DNA of 64,000 nt from Bin5 sp965232575 (GCA_965232575.1 CBDDPZ010000008.1:1054001-1118000), one strand, 5' to 3'. Numbered from the stretch's first letter, positions 51,318 to 61,022 are shown. Numbers and translations are program-made. Notes: generated from the letters alone by a model not told the origin.

Positions 51318-52225
51318 CTATCGACGCGAATTCGGAGTTAAATCAAAGCAGATTAAGAGAGCCAACTCCTTGTCAGCGATATGGATAGAAGACTTTTCGG
51401 ATTGCCAAGTGTAGGCAAGTAGACCAGCAACGAGGTTGACAAGGAAGTTGACAGGGCTGTGACGACAGGAATGCAGGACCTGTGAGATGTTCTTGAGTTG
51501 GTGGATGATCGTCTCAATGACAGAGCGCTTACGAAGAAGCAACTTATCTTGGAAAAGCATGAGTCGATTCTGCATGCTTTGCGAATGGGAGTGATCAACT
51601 GTAGACCCCGTTGATAGAGTTGCTCAAAGAGTGGCTGCGAGAGATAGCCACGGTCGTTAATCAGCTTTCCCCATAGCTCCCTGGCCATCTGTGGAGCTAG
51701 TTTGCGGTCCTCTACGTTGCCCGGCATGAGAGTTGGAAAGTCAGCAGTTCCCCCTGGTCGTTGACCACCAGATGGAGTCTGAAGCCATAGAACCAGCCCA
51801 TGCTGCTGTTGCCCCGCTCAGTATAGTCGGCAAAGACTCGATGCGTGCGGATGCGCTTGGTATGACAGACGAGAATCGGGGTCGATCCGATAAAGGCGAT
51901 GCCCGTTATTTGGCCGCGCTGACTCAGGAGGTAGAAAAACAAGGGCAGCAAGACGGATGGCATCAACTCTACAAAGCGCGAATAGCAGACCAGACCGGGA
52001 AATTCAGCGCGCATATGCTTCCATACATGTCGGGTGTAGTATGCCTTGAAATAGCGATAATGCGACTGGTGAAAGTGGATCAGAATCGTCATCACTTCAC
52101 TCACTCATGCTCAGCCGGGGAAAGGACCCGCGTTTGCACCCCACCCCCAATTGCAGCGCATTCTCCCATGCGGCCATCCATTGAAAAAAATCATCGACAT
52201 GACAGAAGCGTTCGAGTATACTCAT
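51318..52225 (-). pseudogene. IS982 transposase, multiply frameshifted
   Basis: Starts at ATG 52225 (SILERFCHVDDFFQW). A four-base duplication (GAGT) near 52104 shifts the frame, followed by VMTILIHFHQSHYRYFK, LVCYSRFVELMPSVLLP, FIGSTPILVCHTKRI (catalytic-region D replaced by G in FIDST) and GWFYGFRLHLVVND. A second shift near 51725 leads to LWGKLINDRGYLSQPLFEQL, and a third near 51570 to DKLLLRKRSVIETI and SPVNFLVNLVAGLLAY. Together these span the whole IS982 transposase. With three frameshifts and the first catalytic Asp lost it is dead. Confidence 0.85.
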
Positions 52226-52308
52226 TGTGAGCGCCTTTCATTGCCGGTAAATCTGGTTAGGAACCTTTATTCTACCGGCTTGATAAGACGCTCATTAACT
52301 CCGAATTC
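51328..52308 (-). mobile_element. IS982-family insertion sequence, decayed
   Basis: About 981 bp bounded by perfect 14-base inverted repeats GAATTCGGAGTTAA (51328-51341) and TTAACTCCGAATTC (52295-52308). The size fits IS982. A target duplication was not found right at these ends; a CTTATG pair occurs at 51312 and 52315, but at unequal distances. The right end lies 9 bases before the first cassette gene. Confidence 0.8.
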
Positions 52309-52317
52309 AGGTATCTT

Positions 52318-54540
52318 ATGAAAATCTTCCGAAACGCATATTCTCTTGATGGTGACGAAGCCCTTACCGCCGCGGTTGAGGCAGTCGTAGAACGGTTGGT
52401 TTCCATCCCAGGGCCTCGATCGCTATGTGAAATACAGGCTGACGAGGAGGACTTTCAGTGGCTTTGCAACCGGGCTTCCCTGTCCCCTTGGCAGTTAAAG
52501 AGGTGGCTGGAGGGCAGTAACGCAAGGAGGGTTGCATTACAGTCCTGCGGCCTCAGCCTCTCCTACACGGAAGCAGCAGGCTGCCTGCTTCTCTTTCTAG
52601 CATCCGAGTCCGCCCGCCGGGGAGCAAGTGACGGAACAGTGTGGCCGGCAGTTCGTGGCCAGTTTACTGAACATCAGGAAAGAATCTTGTTTGCGCAGGG
52701 GCAACCGCGAGAAGTATTCAAGGTTGCGATAGAAGCAGCCGCGAGAAAACTCGACTTACGCCATGTCTTTGGCATAGAGGGTACTCAGAACTACTATCTC
52801 AGCGTGTACCTTCAGTTCGGTTTTACGCAGAAAGGAATGGAACGGCTGGCACACTGGCTGGCGGGCCAACCCTCTACTCAGGCAATTATGTATCTCCTGG
52901 GCGAGCAAGGAACACAGATGGTTTCGCCATCCTTTGTCAAACTGTGGGATACCCTACGAAACTACCGCAAGAACAATATTACTGAATTTCAATCCCGCCA
53001 AGTCCTGGCTAACAGTCCCTGGGTGCTTCCGGAGTGGGCGGATGAGTTGCTCAAGCAAGCGCGACGGCATCTGGATCTTGGTACTGCAGAAATAGGGCAG
53101 GCAGGCGACAGAGAACAGGCTCCTCCGCAATTCTTGGACAATCCGCGTTTGCGGTGGCGCTGGCCGGAGGCGCCAGAGTTCACATGTGCGGTTGTCAATC
53201 TCGCCGACTTTGATCTTATAGCGGAGCGATATCAAGTAAGAGTTGGGGCAAATTCGTTGACCACGCTGGTCGCCGCCGCCGATGGTGTTTATTCCAGTTA
53301 TCCTGAGGAAATTGGTTTGCTTTCAGAGAAGCCAACGCTTGTTGCATCAATAATGGACGACAACGGCGACACTCAGGCTAGCCAGCTATTGGAATTGTGG
53401 GACCAAGACGAGGACGTGGAGTTGTTTGACTTGCAGAGCGGGAGGCGGTTCGACGCCTATAGCAAGCGACGCCAGACGAACAGGGCGTATGGGCTTCTTG
53501 CTAGTCCCGATCTGGCGGTTGAGCCATTGGACCTTCAATTCCATGAACTCGGCTCCGGTAGCAACGCAAAGATGCTGTACCTTCTATCTTCCAGCGTTGA
53601 ACAAGCGGTGCGAGTGACCCTGTGCGACGAGGAGATCTGGAATTCCAGTTTAGATGGGGGAGCTCCCTCTGAACCTCTAGAACCTGATTGGTCCAAAAAG
53701 GTAAGAACCAGAGTTCTGCCATCAGACCGTATTCGTCTTGACAGGTATGAGGGTTCTTGCGTACGGATATCAGGAATTGAAAGCGATGCCGAGTTGCAGT
53801 ACGTCAGGTTTGGCGGAAGACCGTTGGACTTCAAATTGAGAGAAGACGGGGATTACCTAACTGAGGACTTCGATATTACACGGGTAGTGGCCGCAGGGAA
53901 TTCGTTGGCCCTGCCCCAGATTAAGTTCAGAGTTGGCTTGAGACGGGGTAGCGAATTAGCCTCTGTCGAGCATACGCACGTCCTCAACGTGAGCGGAGTG
54001 CTTCGAGCAACTGACGGTGGCTGGCAGGTGGTAAAGAGCGAGGACAAGCTTACTGTGCAAGACGCCAAACAGATTCCGTACAAGGTGTTGCTTCCAGGCG
54101 CCGGACAGGACGCAGACAGCCTCGCCCTACTGGAAGGTCCGATTTTTCTTAAACGGCTCTGGCGGCGTCCGAGTCCGTTAGGTCAATTGGGCGGTTATGG
54201 CGCGTCGTTGGAACTTCGTCCCCCGTATAATTTCACAAATTTCAAAATGGTTGTTTCGGCAGAAGTGCACGATCCGGGAATTTTTGAACGGGCCCCGGAT
54301 GGTGATAACGCAAAGCTCCGACTTTATCTGCGCCACCCGCTTGAACCAGGTCGGGGGTATACGATAGTCCTCTGGAAGATCGGCGAGCCTCCTGTCATGT
54401 TGAACGCGCTGGAGAACGTCGAGCATCAAGGCTGCGAGTGGGATATTCCAATTCCCGATGGCTCCTTAGAGGACGGGTTCACGGCACTGGCTTACGAAGG
54501 GGCCAGAATCGGGTCGTGGTCGCCTACCAACCCATCCTAG
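52318..54540 (+). CDS. Large cassette protein of unknown function (defence candidate, gene 1)
   Basis: 740 residues, no family recognised with certainty. The N-terminal 250 residues are helical (AAGCLLLFLASESARRG, GTQNYYLSVYLQFGFTQKGMER, FVKLWDTLRNYRKNNI), and residues about 290-740 are beta-rich with repeated sandwich-like strands (LRWRWPEAPEFTCAVVN, YEGSCVRISGI, SLELRPPYNFTNFKMVVSAE). No membrane helix, nuclease or ATPase motif is visible. AGG lies six bases before ATG 52318, just past the IS982 end. The order of a large non-enzymatic protein followed by a giant DUF1998 helicase recalls Druantia type III (DruH-DruE), but I cannot assert that this is DruH. Confidence 0.7.
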   Translation: MKIFRNAYSLDGDEALTAAVEAVVERLVSIPGPRSLCEIQADEEDFQWLCNRASLSPWQLKRWLEGSNARRVALQSCGLSLSYTEAAGCLLLFLASESARRGASDGTVWPAVRGQFTEHQERILFAQGQPREVFKVAIEAAARKLDLRHVFGIEGTQNYYLSVYLQFGFTQKGMERLAHWLAGQPSTQAIMYLLGEQGTQMVSPSFVKLWDTLRNYRKNNITEFQSRQVLANSPWVLPEWADELLKQARRHLDLGTAEIGQAGDREQAPPQFLDNPRLRWRWPEAPEFTCAVVNLADFDLIAERYQVRVGANSLTTLVAAADGVYSSYPEEIGLLSEKPTLVASIMDDNGDTQASQLLELWDQDEDVELFDLQSGRRFDAYSKRRQTNRAYGLLASPDLAVEPLDLQFHELGSGSNAKMLYLLSSSVEQAVRVTLCDEEIWNSSLDGGAPSEPLEPDWSKKVRTRVLPSDRIRLDRYEGSCVRISGIESDAELQYVRFGGRPLDFKLREDGDYLTEDFDITRVVAAGNSLALPQIKFRVGLRRGSELASVEHTHVLNVSGVLRATDGGWQVVKSEDKLTVQDAKQIPYKVLLPGAGQDADSLALLEGPIFLKRLWRRPSPLGQLGGYGASLELRPPYNFTNFKMVVSAEVHDPGIFERAPDGDNAKLRLYLRHPLEPGRGYTIVLWKIGEPPVMLNALENVEHQGCEWDIPIPDGSLEDGFTALAYEGARIGSWSPTNPS

Positions 54541-54591
54541 TCCGACGCAAGAGGCACCAACGCAAAGGAAACGGCGGCCCTACTCAAGTGG

Positions 54592-55221
54592 ATGCACTCT
54601 CCCATCATGTCACCAAGCTGGTTGCCCAGTATCATAGCGCTGGCGCAACAGTACCCAGCGCAGCTACTCATATCCTGGTTGCTGGACGAGGGTCTCCCCA
54701 ACGGTCTGACCGACACAGCAACTGAGGAACAATGGAACTCGTCAGTCCGCCAGGTCTTCGCCGGATGGATGCCGGACAGTGAATCGGCATGGGAGATCAT
54801 CACGGACCTCGGCCATGCTTCCGCTGATGATCCTGTATCTGAGGCTCTGCTTACCCTACTTTATAAAGATCCGCTCCTGATGGGAAGAATTGCCAAAATA
54901 TGGATTATGTCTCCAAACCTGCCTTTTCCTGGAGGAGCCACTGAAAAAAAGGGCTTGATTGACCGTATGCGTTTCTTGGTTGCGGGGTTGTCTCCCGGGT
55001 CGGGCAGTCTTCAGACGAGGGAAAACGAAATGCTGGATCAAGTTGCAAAACTGATGAATGTGGATGAGAACTTCGTGAAACGAGGCCTTGTACGGCCTGT
55101 TCTTACATCATCGGATTATAATGAACTGGCCGATGTACACCGGTACAATGTGGAGACTGCCCTGAGCACTGCGCCGTTCCGGGAGTATCTTGGTCTGCGC
55201 ATTTTGTCGTCACTCTTGTAG
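54592..55221 (+). CDS. Small helical protein, unknown (defence candidate, gene 2)
   Basis: 209 residues, mostly helical, acidic-to-neutral, without membrane segments or catalytic motifs that I recognise. Segments: LPSIIALAQQYPAQLLISWLL, VRQVFAGWMPDSESAWEII, LDQVAKLMNVDENFVKRGLV and YNVETALSTAPFREYLGLRI. It lies 51 bp after gene 1 and 13 bp before the helicase start, on the same strand, so all three are surely one operon. The Shine-Dalgarno before ATG 54592 is weak; ATG 54607 is an alternative. Probably an adaptor between gene 1 and the helicase. Confidence 0.68.
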   Translation: MHSPIMSPSWLPSIIALAQQYPAQLLISWLLDEGLPNGLTDTATEEQWNSSVRQVFAGWMPDSESAWEIITDLGHASADDPVSEALLTLLYKDPLLMGRIAKIWIMSPNLPFPGGATEKKGLIDRMRFLVAGLSPGSGSLQTRENEMLDQVAKLMNVDENFVKRGLVRPVLTSSDYNELADVHRYNVETALSTAPFREYLGLRILSSLL

Positions 55222-55234
55222 GAGACCAGGCATT

Positions 55235-58200
55235 ATGGCACAGCTTAACGCCCTTAAATTGACGAGTTCGCTTCGTCGGCGGATGGTCGACTTCGCTGTG
55301 GATGATAACTTCGTGCGCGACCTCAATCTGGGCGATATCGCCCGAAGGATTTGGTGTGGCCCGCCTGAACAGGGGGGCTTGATCAGTGACATATGGGTGG
55401 AAGGCGCATTTCCAAGCAAAACAGCGTCAACTTCGCTGGCCGACCTTGCGCGCGCCGGCAAATTTCATTCCCGGTTGAGCGATGTGTTGGACTCTGCTTT
55501 GGCGATGCCCAAAGACCGAAAACTGTATACCCACCAGTTCGAATCAATAGAGAAGGCGTCATCGGGAATACCTGGCAACCGCCCCGCGATCGTGGTGACC
55601 GCCGGGACCGGGGCGGGCAAGACCGAGGCCTTCTTGCTCCCAATACTAAATGACCTCTATCAGAATCCGCCCCAGGAGAGTCAGGGGGCCAAATGCATCA
55701 TCCTTTACCCCATGAACGCCCTTGTCAACGACCAGGTAGACCGGCTGTACACCTGGCTGAAGGAACAATCGCAAGTGACGTTGTTCCACTTCACCAGCGA
55801 GACACCTGAGAACAAGAAGCAGGCCGACTCCCAGGGCATCCCTCCATGGGAACCATGCCGGATGCGCACTCGCCAGCAGGCAAGGGGTCTGGAGTCACAC
55901 ACCGGAGAACGAATCGAGGAAGCGCAGCGCGGGCCGACTCCCGACATCGTCATCACAAACTACTCTATGTTGGAATACATGCTGTGCCGACCCCAGGATT
56001 CGGTCTTTTTTGGCCCGAATCTGCGCGCGGTCGTTCTGGACGAAGCGCATCTGTATACCGGCACGCTGGCCGCGGAGATTACATTGCTGCTTCGACGGCT
56101 ACTCCTTCGCTGCGGCCTGCGTTCCGAGGATGTCTTGCAGTATGCTACCTCCGCGACTCTGGGCTCGGGAGATCAGGAAGAACTAAGGAATTTTGCATCG
56201 GATATCTTCAGTAAGCCTGCTGAAATGGTTCATGTGATTGCCGGCGAACAGTCCAAAGCCCCAATGGGTGATCCGTCTCCTCCGGAAGATACGCCAACCG
56301 CAGAAGACATCGCCGTCGGAGAGTGGTTGGACGGCCCGACCATCGTTGAAGACAGCGCTGGCGAACAGGAGTTGGCGGTCGATGAGGCCGCGTGTGGAAA
56401 GTTGATGTCGAGACTGACCACGTTTGTATCCAGCAGATACCTTCAGAAGCTGGATCCGGAAGAAAATCGCCCGGCGGCACTGTTGCATAACAGCTTGTCC
56501 GCCGCTCCGTTAATTCATCAACTGGAAGACATCCTCTGGACCAATCAGCATATCTCCATGACCGAGTTGGGGGAGCGGATATTTGGCGAGTGGACGGAGT
56601 ACTCTGCAAGAGCTATCGTCCTATTGCTCCAGCTAGCGGCTTCGGCCCGGCTTGAGCCAACATCCTACCCACTGGTGCCACACCGCATACATGTTTTGGC
56701 CCGACCGGTGGATGGGCTCACCGTTTGCCTCAACGCTGCATGTAGTGGTTCGGACGCCCTGTTACCTCCCCTCGGAGCAGTCGCAGCGGGCTACCAGGAC
56801 ACATGTGGTTACTGCGGAAACAGAACGCTCTCGTTGGAGAGATGCCGGAACTGCGGCGAGTGGTTACTTGCAGGCATGGATACTGGTGAAGCTCTTGCCC
56901 CGGCACTGCCAGGGGCAAGAGAAGGCGAAGACGACTCCCAACGCTCACGACAACTGCTTCTCACTGTTGACCCTTCGGCTTCAGCGAATGCGGCCGTATA
57001 TATTGACCCCGCCACGGGTGAGCGTAGAGGTATCGGCGCCGCGGGTGCTGTTCGTATGGCTCAACATAGTGAGTGCCCCAACTGTCAGGCCGAGGAATCA
57101 CAGATCACCTCATTTTACTCGGGTACTCCGCTCTCCTTATCCATTTTGGCTGAGACGTTGCTGGCGGAGATGCCAGAGTTCCCAGCTGGAGAAGGCAGCA
57201 ACAATTGGCTGCCGGCCCGCGGCCGTCGCTTGCTCACGTTCAGCGACAGCCGCCGCGAGGCAGCGCGCCTAGGTCCGCTCTTGGCGAATCAGCATGAACA
57301 GCAGCTTGTGCGCGCGGCAATTGTAAATGTTTTGGAAGAGACGCCTCGTGCCGACGAAGAGGTGCTGCAATTGGTGCGTGACGACATAGAAAGAACACTT
57401 CAAAAGTTGAATGAGCCCAACTTGAGTGCTGACGTGCGTCATTATCTAGAACAGCAACGCGAACAACTCCAAAGTCAATTCACACAACTCACGGCGGGCG
57501 GCTCAGTCAAGGATTGGGCCGAAGCGCTTTCCAAACGCGATTCATTGAGCCAGATCCTGGACCATCCTAACGCGATTAAAGACTCAGTCGACAACTGGTC
57601 TCAATCAAGGTGGGAGGGTAATAGGCGTAAAGTTAGCCAACGCTCTCGCGAACTGTTAGGTCGTGAACTGGCCAGTCCGATCAGAAGATCTGTTAATACA
57701 CTGGAATCTCTGGGACTGGTGGAAGTCACCTACCCCGGGCTTGAAGAATTGGTGCCACCAAAGCAGTTTTTGGGGGCATTACCAACAGAAACCTTGCGTG
57801 ACAATGTTGGTAAGCACTGGACGGATTTGCTTGCCTCACTCTGTGACACGCTTCGAACAGACGGGGCGGTTACGTTGGGTGAAGACCTTGACGAAACTTA
57901 CAACTTTGGCAGGTTGCTAATTGGACGATGGGCGGCGGCGGATCAGGCGCGAGGCGCTAGGTTAATCCGCTTCATCGGCACAACCAATCGGCAGAGAAGG
58001 CGTAGATTCGCGGCGGCGGCGCTAAAGGGGTGCGGCATGTCGGATTCCCATGCCGAGGCCGCATCAGCAGAGCTGCTTCGTGCCTGCTATAGCCAATTGC
58101 TGGATGCCGCAAGAGACAATAGCTTACCATGGCTTAAGACGGACCAGCGTCAGGCAAAGGGAAACAGTTCGGTAAATGCAATCAGGTTGGATTTCTTCGA

Positions 58201-60556
58201 ACTTGGTCTTCGGCGGCCAGTAACGCTGTTCCGGTGCCGGACAACAGGGCACGTGTGGCCGAGAAACGTAGCAGGTTGTGCCCCTGATACGGGGTGCGAG
58301 GGAACGCTAGAGGCGGTAGAACCTGCAGAGTTGGACAATGACGCAAGGCTGGGCCGGCGGCGGCGGGAGTACCGAGATTCACTCATTTTTCGGATGGGCT
58401 TATGGGCAGAGGAACACAGCGCCCAACTTGACCCTAAGGAGAACAGGAGGCTGCAGGACCTGTTTAAGGCTGGAGTTAGGAATATTCTCAGTTCGACGAC
58501 CACGCTGGAACTAGGTATAGATATTGGCGGACTCAACGGCGTTCTGATGAGCAATGTGCCGCCTGGCAAGGCCAACTACCTCCAGCGAGCGGGCCGGGCC
58601 GGTAGGCGCGCCGACGGTTCTTCTGTAGTCACAACTTTTTCTAGGCCCCGACCTTTCGACCGCGAGGTATTCCACAGGGTCGGCGACTATCTCAGCACCC
58701 CGTTGCGGCGGCCGGTCGTTTTCTTGGATAGGGAACGAGTAGCACGGAGGCACTTGCACGCCTTCCTTTTGGGGGAATTCTTTAGTAGGGTCTACCGCCC
58801 ACAGGTAGGGGCGATGGACGCCTATGGAAGGATGGGCGGATTTTGTGGCATGCAACGGACGCTTTGGTGGGAAAGTAGAAGTCCCAAACCACCACTGCAA
58901 ACACCTGAAACTTCTGGTGACCCGCCGCTAAGCGAGCAATTTACAGATTTCTTGCGAGTAGAAGGAGAAAAGGTGATAACCGAGCAATCGTTTGACTTGC
59001 TCGCCGGCACTCCCCTCGGTTCAGGTTCGATCATATGGGAAGAAAAGATTAGGGAAACCATCGAATCTTTTGTAGAAGCTGTCAAGGACTGGCAGAGGGA
59101 ATATGACGCTCTCTTAGACCAGTGGAATACAGTTAGACAAGGTCAACCGAACGCATGGGGGCAGGCCAATGCTATCCACTACCAACTGCGGCTCCGGTAT
59201 GACACAACCGTGATAGAGGCGTTGGCTGACCGCCAGTTTCTGCCTCGTTACGGCTTCCCGATTAACGTGCTGAAATTGCGCGTTACGTCCCCTGATGAGG
59301 ATCGGCCCAATCGGATAAGGGAAGAAGACCAATTCCGGCTGGAACGCAATAGTCTCCTTGCCCTGCGGGAGTACGTGCCTGGTTCTCAACTCCTGGCGGG
59401 AGGACGGTTGATCAGGTCTCGAGGCATCCTCAAGCACTGGACAGGAGAAAACATTAATACGGCCATAGGTCTCAGGGGACTGTACGCCAAGTGCAGAAAA
59501 AACCACCTTTACTATTGGGCCTCTGGAGAGGCAATCAAAAATTGCCCATTCTGCGGGGAACCAGCCAAGCAAAGCCCTACTCCATACATCGTACCTCAAT
59601 ACGGTTTCAGTAGCGCCGCCTGGGACCCTCCCAGGTGGAGCACCGATCCTGAGCTTGTTGGCAGCGTGGAAACGGTGTCCGCTACTTTCACTCCTGCCTC
59701 GCTAGAAGGCTCCGGCTACATTCATAGGGACGATTTTGGCGGGGTATCGGGGCTTACTGCATCCTACCGGGAAGACGGCGAATTGCTGATCTACAACAGA
59801 GGCGACAAACGGCGTGGATTCGCAATCTGCTTGCGCTGCGGGTATTCCGATAGCGAAATCAAGCCCGGACAGGGACGCGTGGGGTTACCAGAGGATTTTG
59901 AGGACCATGCCCGCCTGAACAGCCCAAAGGAAACGCACCGATGTTGGCACACAAAACCAGCTTCGGTGCTCAGAAATCAGACCCTGGCGGCTCGGGAGGT
60001 AACCGACGTACTTCTGTTGGACTTTTCGAAGTGCTTAGGCGCGCGCCGGACAGACTTTCCGCTCGTTACCACGCTGGGCTACGGATTGCACCGGGCAGCG
60101 GCCCAGATATTACAACTTGATGGACGCGAATTAGGAGTAGTCATAATTCCAGCTGGGGAATCGGGGCGCGGATTAGGCGCCCTCTTGTATGACAACGTTC
60201 CCGGAGGGGCCGGCCATGTTCGGGAACTGCTGGAATACGGCAGAGAGTGGCTCGACCAAACGAGAAGAGTCCTATTTGTTGACAAGGACCACGACCAACG
60301 CTGCAAGTCAGCGTGTCTCGATTGCCTGCTGTCGTTCGAAACACAGGATGCGATGCGTCAGGGAAACTTGAATCGGCCCTTAGCGCTCTCGACGATATCA
60401 GCTCTGCTTGACAGCGAGGAAACGACAGTGCCATCTACCTCTGCCACAAGAGACAACGGCGGTACTCAGTTAGGCAGTCACGAAGCTACTTCTCAACCAA
60501 CTCTTGAAGAACGGCTGGAACGCGCCAGGGTCAAGCGCGCCAGAAGACGTTCATAG
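55235..60556 (+). CDS. Giant DEAH helicase with DUF1998 (DruE-like)
   Basis: 1,773 residues from ATG 55235 (AGGAGA upstream; the frame is open 15 codons earlier). SF2 helicase motifs: Q-motif YTHQFESI (about 98-105), Walker A TAGTGAGKTE (122-131), YPMNALVNDQ, TNYSMLEYML, DEAH (269-272), TSATLGS (about 305-311). Two Cys clusters follow (CGYCG...CRNCG near 525, CPNCQ near 615), LTFSDSRREAARLGPLL near 665, then ELGIDIGG (about 1090) and RAGRAGR (about 1117). Another CxxC near 1440 and a C-terminal DUF1998 with LYDNVPGGAGH and CKSACLDCLLSF (about 1690) complete it. Size and order match DruE of Druantia defence better than DrmA/DrmB of DISARM, which split these parts. Confidence 0.88.
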   Translation: MAQLNALKLTSSLRRRMVDFAVDDNFVRDLNLGDIARRIWCGPPEQGGLISDIWVEGAFPSKTASTSLADLARAGKFHSRLSDVLDSALAMPKDRKLYTHQFESIEKASSGIPGNRPAIVVTAGTGAGKTEAFLLPILNDLYQNPPQESQGAKCIILYPMNALVNDQVDRLYTWLKEQSQVTLFHFTSETPENKKQADSQGIPPWEPCRMRTRQQARGLESHTGERIEEAQRGPTPDIVITNYSMLEYMLCRPQDSVFFGPNLRAVVLDEAHLYTGTLAAEITLLLRRLLLRCGLRSEDVLQYATSATLGSGDQEELRNFASDIFSKPAEMVHVIAGEQSKAPMGDPSPPEDTPTAEDIAVGEWLDGPTIVEDSAGEQELAVDEAACGKLMSRLTTFVSSRYLQKLDPEENRPAALLHNSLSAAPLIHQLEDILWTNQHISMTELGERIFGEWTEYSARAIVLLLQLAASARLEPTSYPLVPHRIHVLARPVDGLTVCLNAACSGSDALLPPLGAVAAGYQDTCGYCGNRTLSLERCRNCGEWLLAGMDTGEALAPALPGAREGEDDSQRSRQLLLTVDPSASANAAVYIDPATGERRGIGAAGAVRMAQHSECPNCQAEESQITSFYSGTPLSLSILAETLLAEMPEFPAGEGSNNWLPARGRRLLTFSDSRREAARLGPLLANQHEQQLVRAAIVNVLEETPRADEEVLQLVRDDIERTLQKLNEPNLSADVRHYLEQQREQLQSQFTQLTAGGSVKDWAEALSKRDSLSQILDHPNAIKDSVDNWSQSRWEGNRRKVSQRSRELLGRELASPIRRSVNTLESLGLVEVTYPGLEELVPPKQFLGALPTETLRDNVGKHWTDLLASLCDTLRTDGAVTLGEDLDETYNFGRLLIGRWAAADQARGARLIRFIGTTNRQRRRRFAAAALKGCGMSDSHAEAASAELLRACYSQLLDAARDNSLPWLKTDQRQAKGNSSVNAIRLDFFELGLRRPVTLFRCRTTGHVWPRNVAGCAPDTGCEGTLEAVEPAELDNDARLGRRRREYRDSLIFRMGLWAEEHSAQLDPKENRRLQDLFKAGVRNILSSTTTLELGIDIGGLNGVLMSNVPPGKANYLQRAGRAGRRADGSSVVTTFSRPRPFDREVFHRVGDYLSTPLRRPVVFLDRERVARRHLHAFLLGEFFSRVYRPQVGAMDAYGRMGGFCGMQRTLWWESRSPKPPLQTPETSGDPPLSEQFTDFLRVEGEKVITEQSFDLLAGTPLGSGSIIWEEKIRETIESFVEAVKDWQREYDALLDQWNTVRQGQPNAWGQANAIHYQLRLRYDTTVIEALADRQFLPRYGFPINVLKLRVTSPDEDRPNRIREEDQFRLERNSLLALREYVPGSQLLAGGRLIRSRGILKHWTGENINTAIGLRGLYAKCRKNHLYYWASGEAIKNCPFCGEPAKQSPTPYIVPQYGFSSAAWDPPRWSTDPELVGSVETVSATFTPASLEGSGYIHRDDFGGVSGLTASYREDGELLIYNRGDKRRGFAICLRCGYSDSEIKPGQGRVGLPEDFEDHARLNSPKETHRCWHTKPASVLRNQTLAAREVTDVLLLDFSKCLGARRTDFPLVTTLGYGLHRAAAQILQLDGRELGVVIIPAGESGRGLGALLYDNVPGGAGHVRELLEYGREWLDQTRRVLFVDKDHDQRCKSACLDCLLSFETQDAMRQGNLNRPLALSTISALLDSEETTVPSTSATRDNGGTQLGSHEATSQPTLEERLERARVKRARRRS

Positions 60557-60728
60557 CCAATCCACTGGCACCAGACAAGCTTGGCAGTGGATTGATTCAC
60601 CATGCGAAGATTGTGGGACCGCCGGGAAATTTGTGTATGAGAACGCGACCACCTACGCTGACTGGCTTATAGGCTCAGTAGCCCGTCGGCACTGGTCGAC
60701 TGGTGTTCATTCAACCCACTCGTATGCC
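60557..60728. other. Right junction of the inserted segment
   Basis: 172 bp without a recognised gene. It holds no tRNA-like sequence or integrase site. A short frame from 60703 (FIQPTRMPF) runs into the dppC-like fragment but only the part after 60729 resembles dppC. Confidence 0.4.
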
Positions 60729-60951
60729 CTTCGGCTTCCAACCCCCTGAGCCCTCGTGGGGCCTCATGATCGCCGGCGGCCGCCAGTACATCGCCACCGC
60801 CTGGTGGATCGTCGCCTTCCCCGGCCTGACCATCTTCCTCACCACACTCAGCCTCAATCTGCTGGCCGCTGCCCTGCGCGCCATCTCCGACCCGGTCCAG
60901 CGTGAACGCTGGCTCAGGAAAGGCTCCTCTCCCTCCAGCACCACCGGCTAG
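60729..60951 (+). pseudogene. dppC 3'-end fragment (right copy)
   Basis: 73 codons ending in TAG that repeat the C-terminus of the permease at 50349: GFQPPEPSWGLM, then FPGLTIFLTTLSLNLL and SDPVQRERWL, with a different last ten residues (KGSSPSSTTG). It has no start of its own. It marks the right side of the inserted segment and may be the displaced original 3' end of dppC or a piece of another allele. Confidence 0.88.
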
Positions 60952-61022
60952 CGGCCAAGTTCCATTTACATCGAAAAAGACCGAACAGGCGGGACAGCGA
61001 GGGACAAGGGACGAGGGATGAG

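Larger units (their letters stand above)
51306..60728. mobile_element. Inserted defence segment flanked by dppC 3' repeats
   Basis: 9.4 kb between the intact dppC stop and the second copy of the dppC 3' end. It contains a decayed IS982 element and three same-strand genes (740, 209 and 1,773 residues). Its base composition is AT-richer than the flanks. No integrase, resolvase or plasmid gene is seen in it, so how it arrived is not known. One reading is an element that brought its own replacement dppC 3' end; another is recombination between related dppC alleles. Confidence 0.55.

Noticed and set aside
51312..52320. CTTATG as IS982 target-site duplication
   Set aside because: The two copies lie at unequal distances (10 and 6 bases) from the inverted-repeat ends, so the match is probably chance.
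55235..60556. DISARM assignment of the helicase
   Set aside because: In DISARM the helicase (DrmA) and the DUF1998 protein (DrmB) are separate genes and a DrmC phospholipase-like gene is present; here both domains are in one protein and no DrmC is seen.
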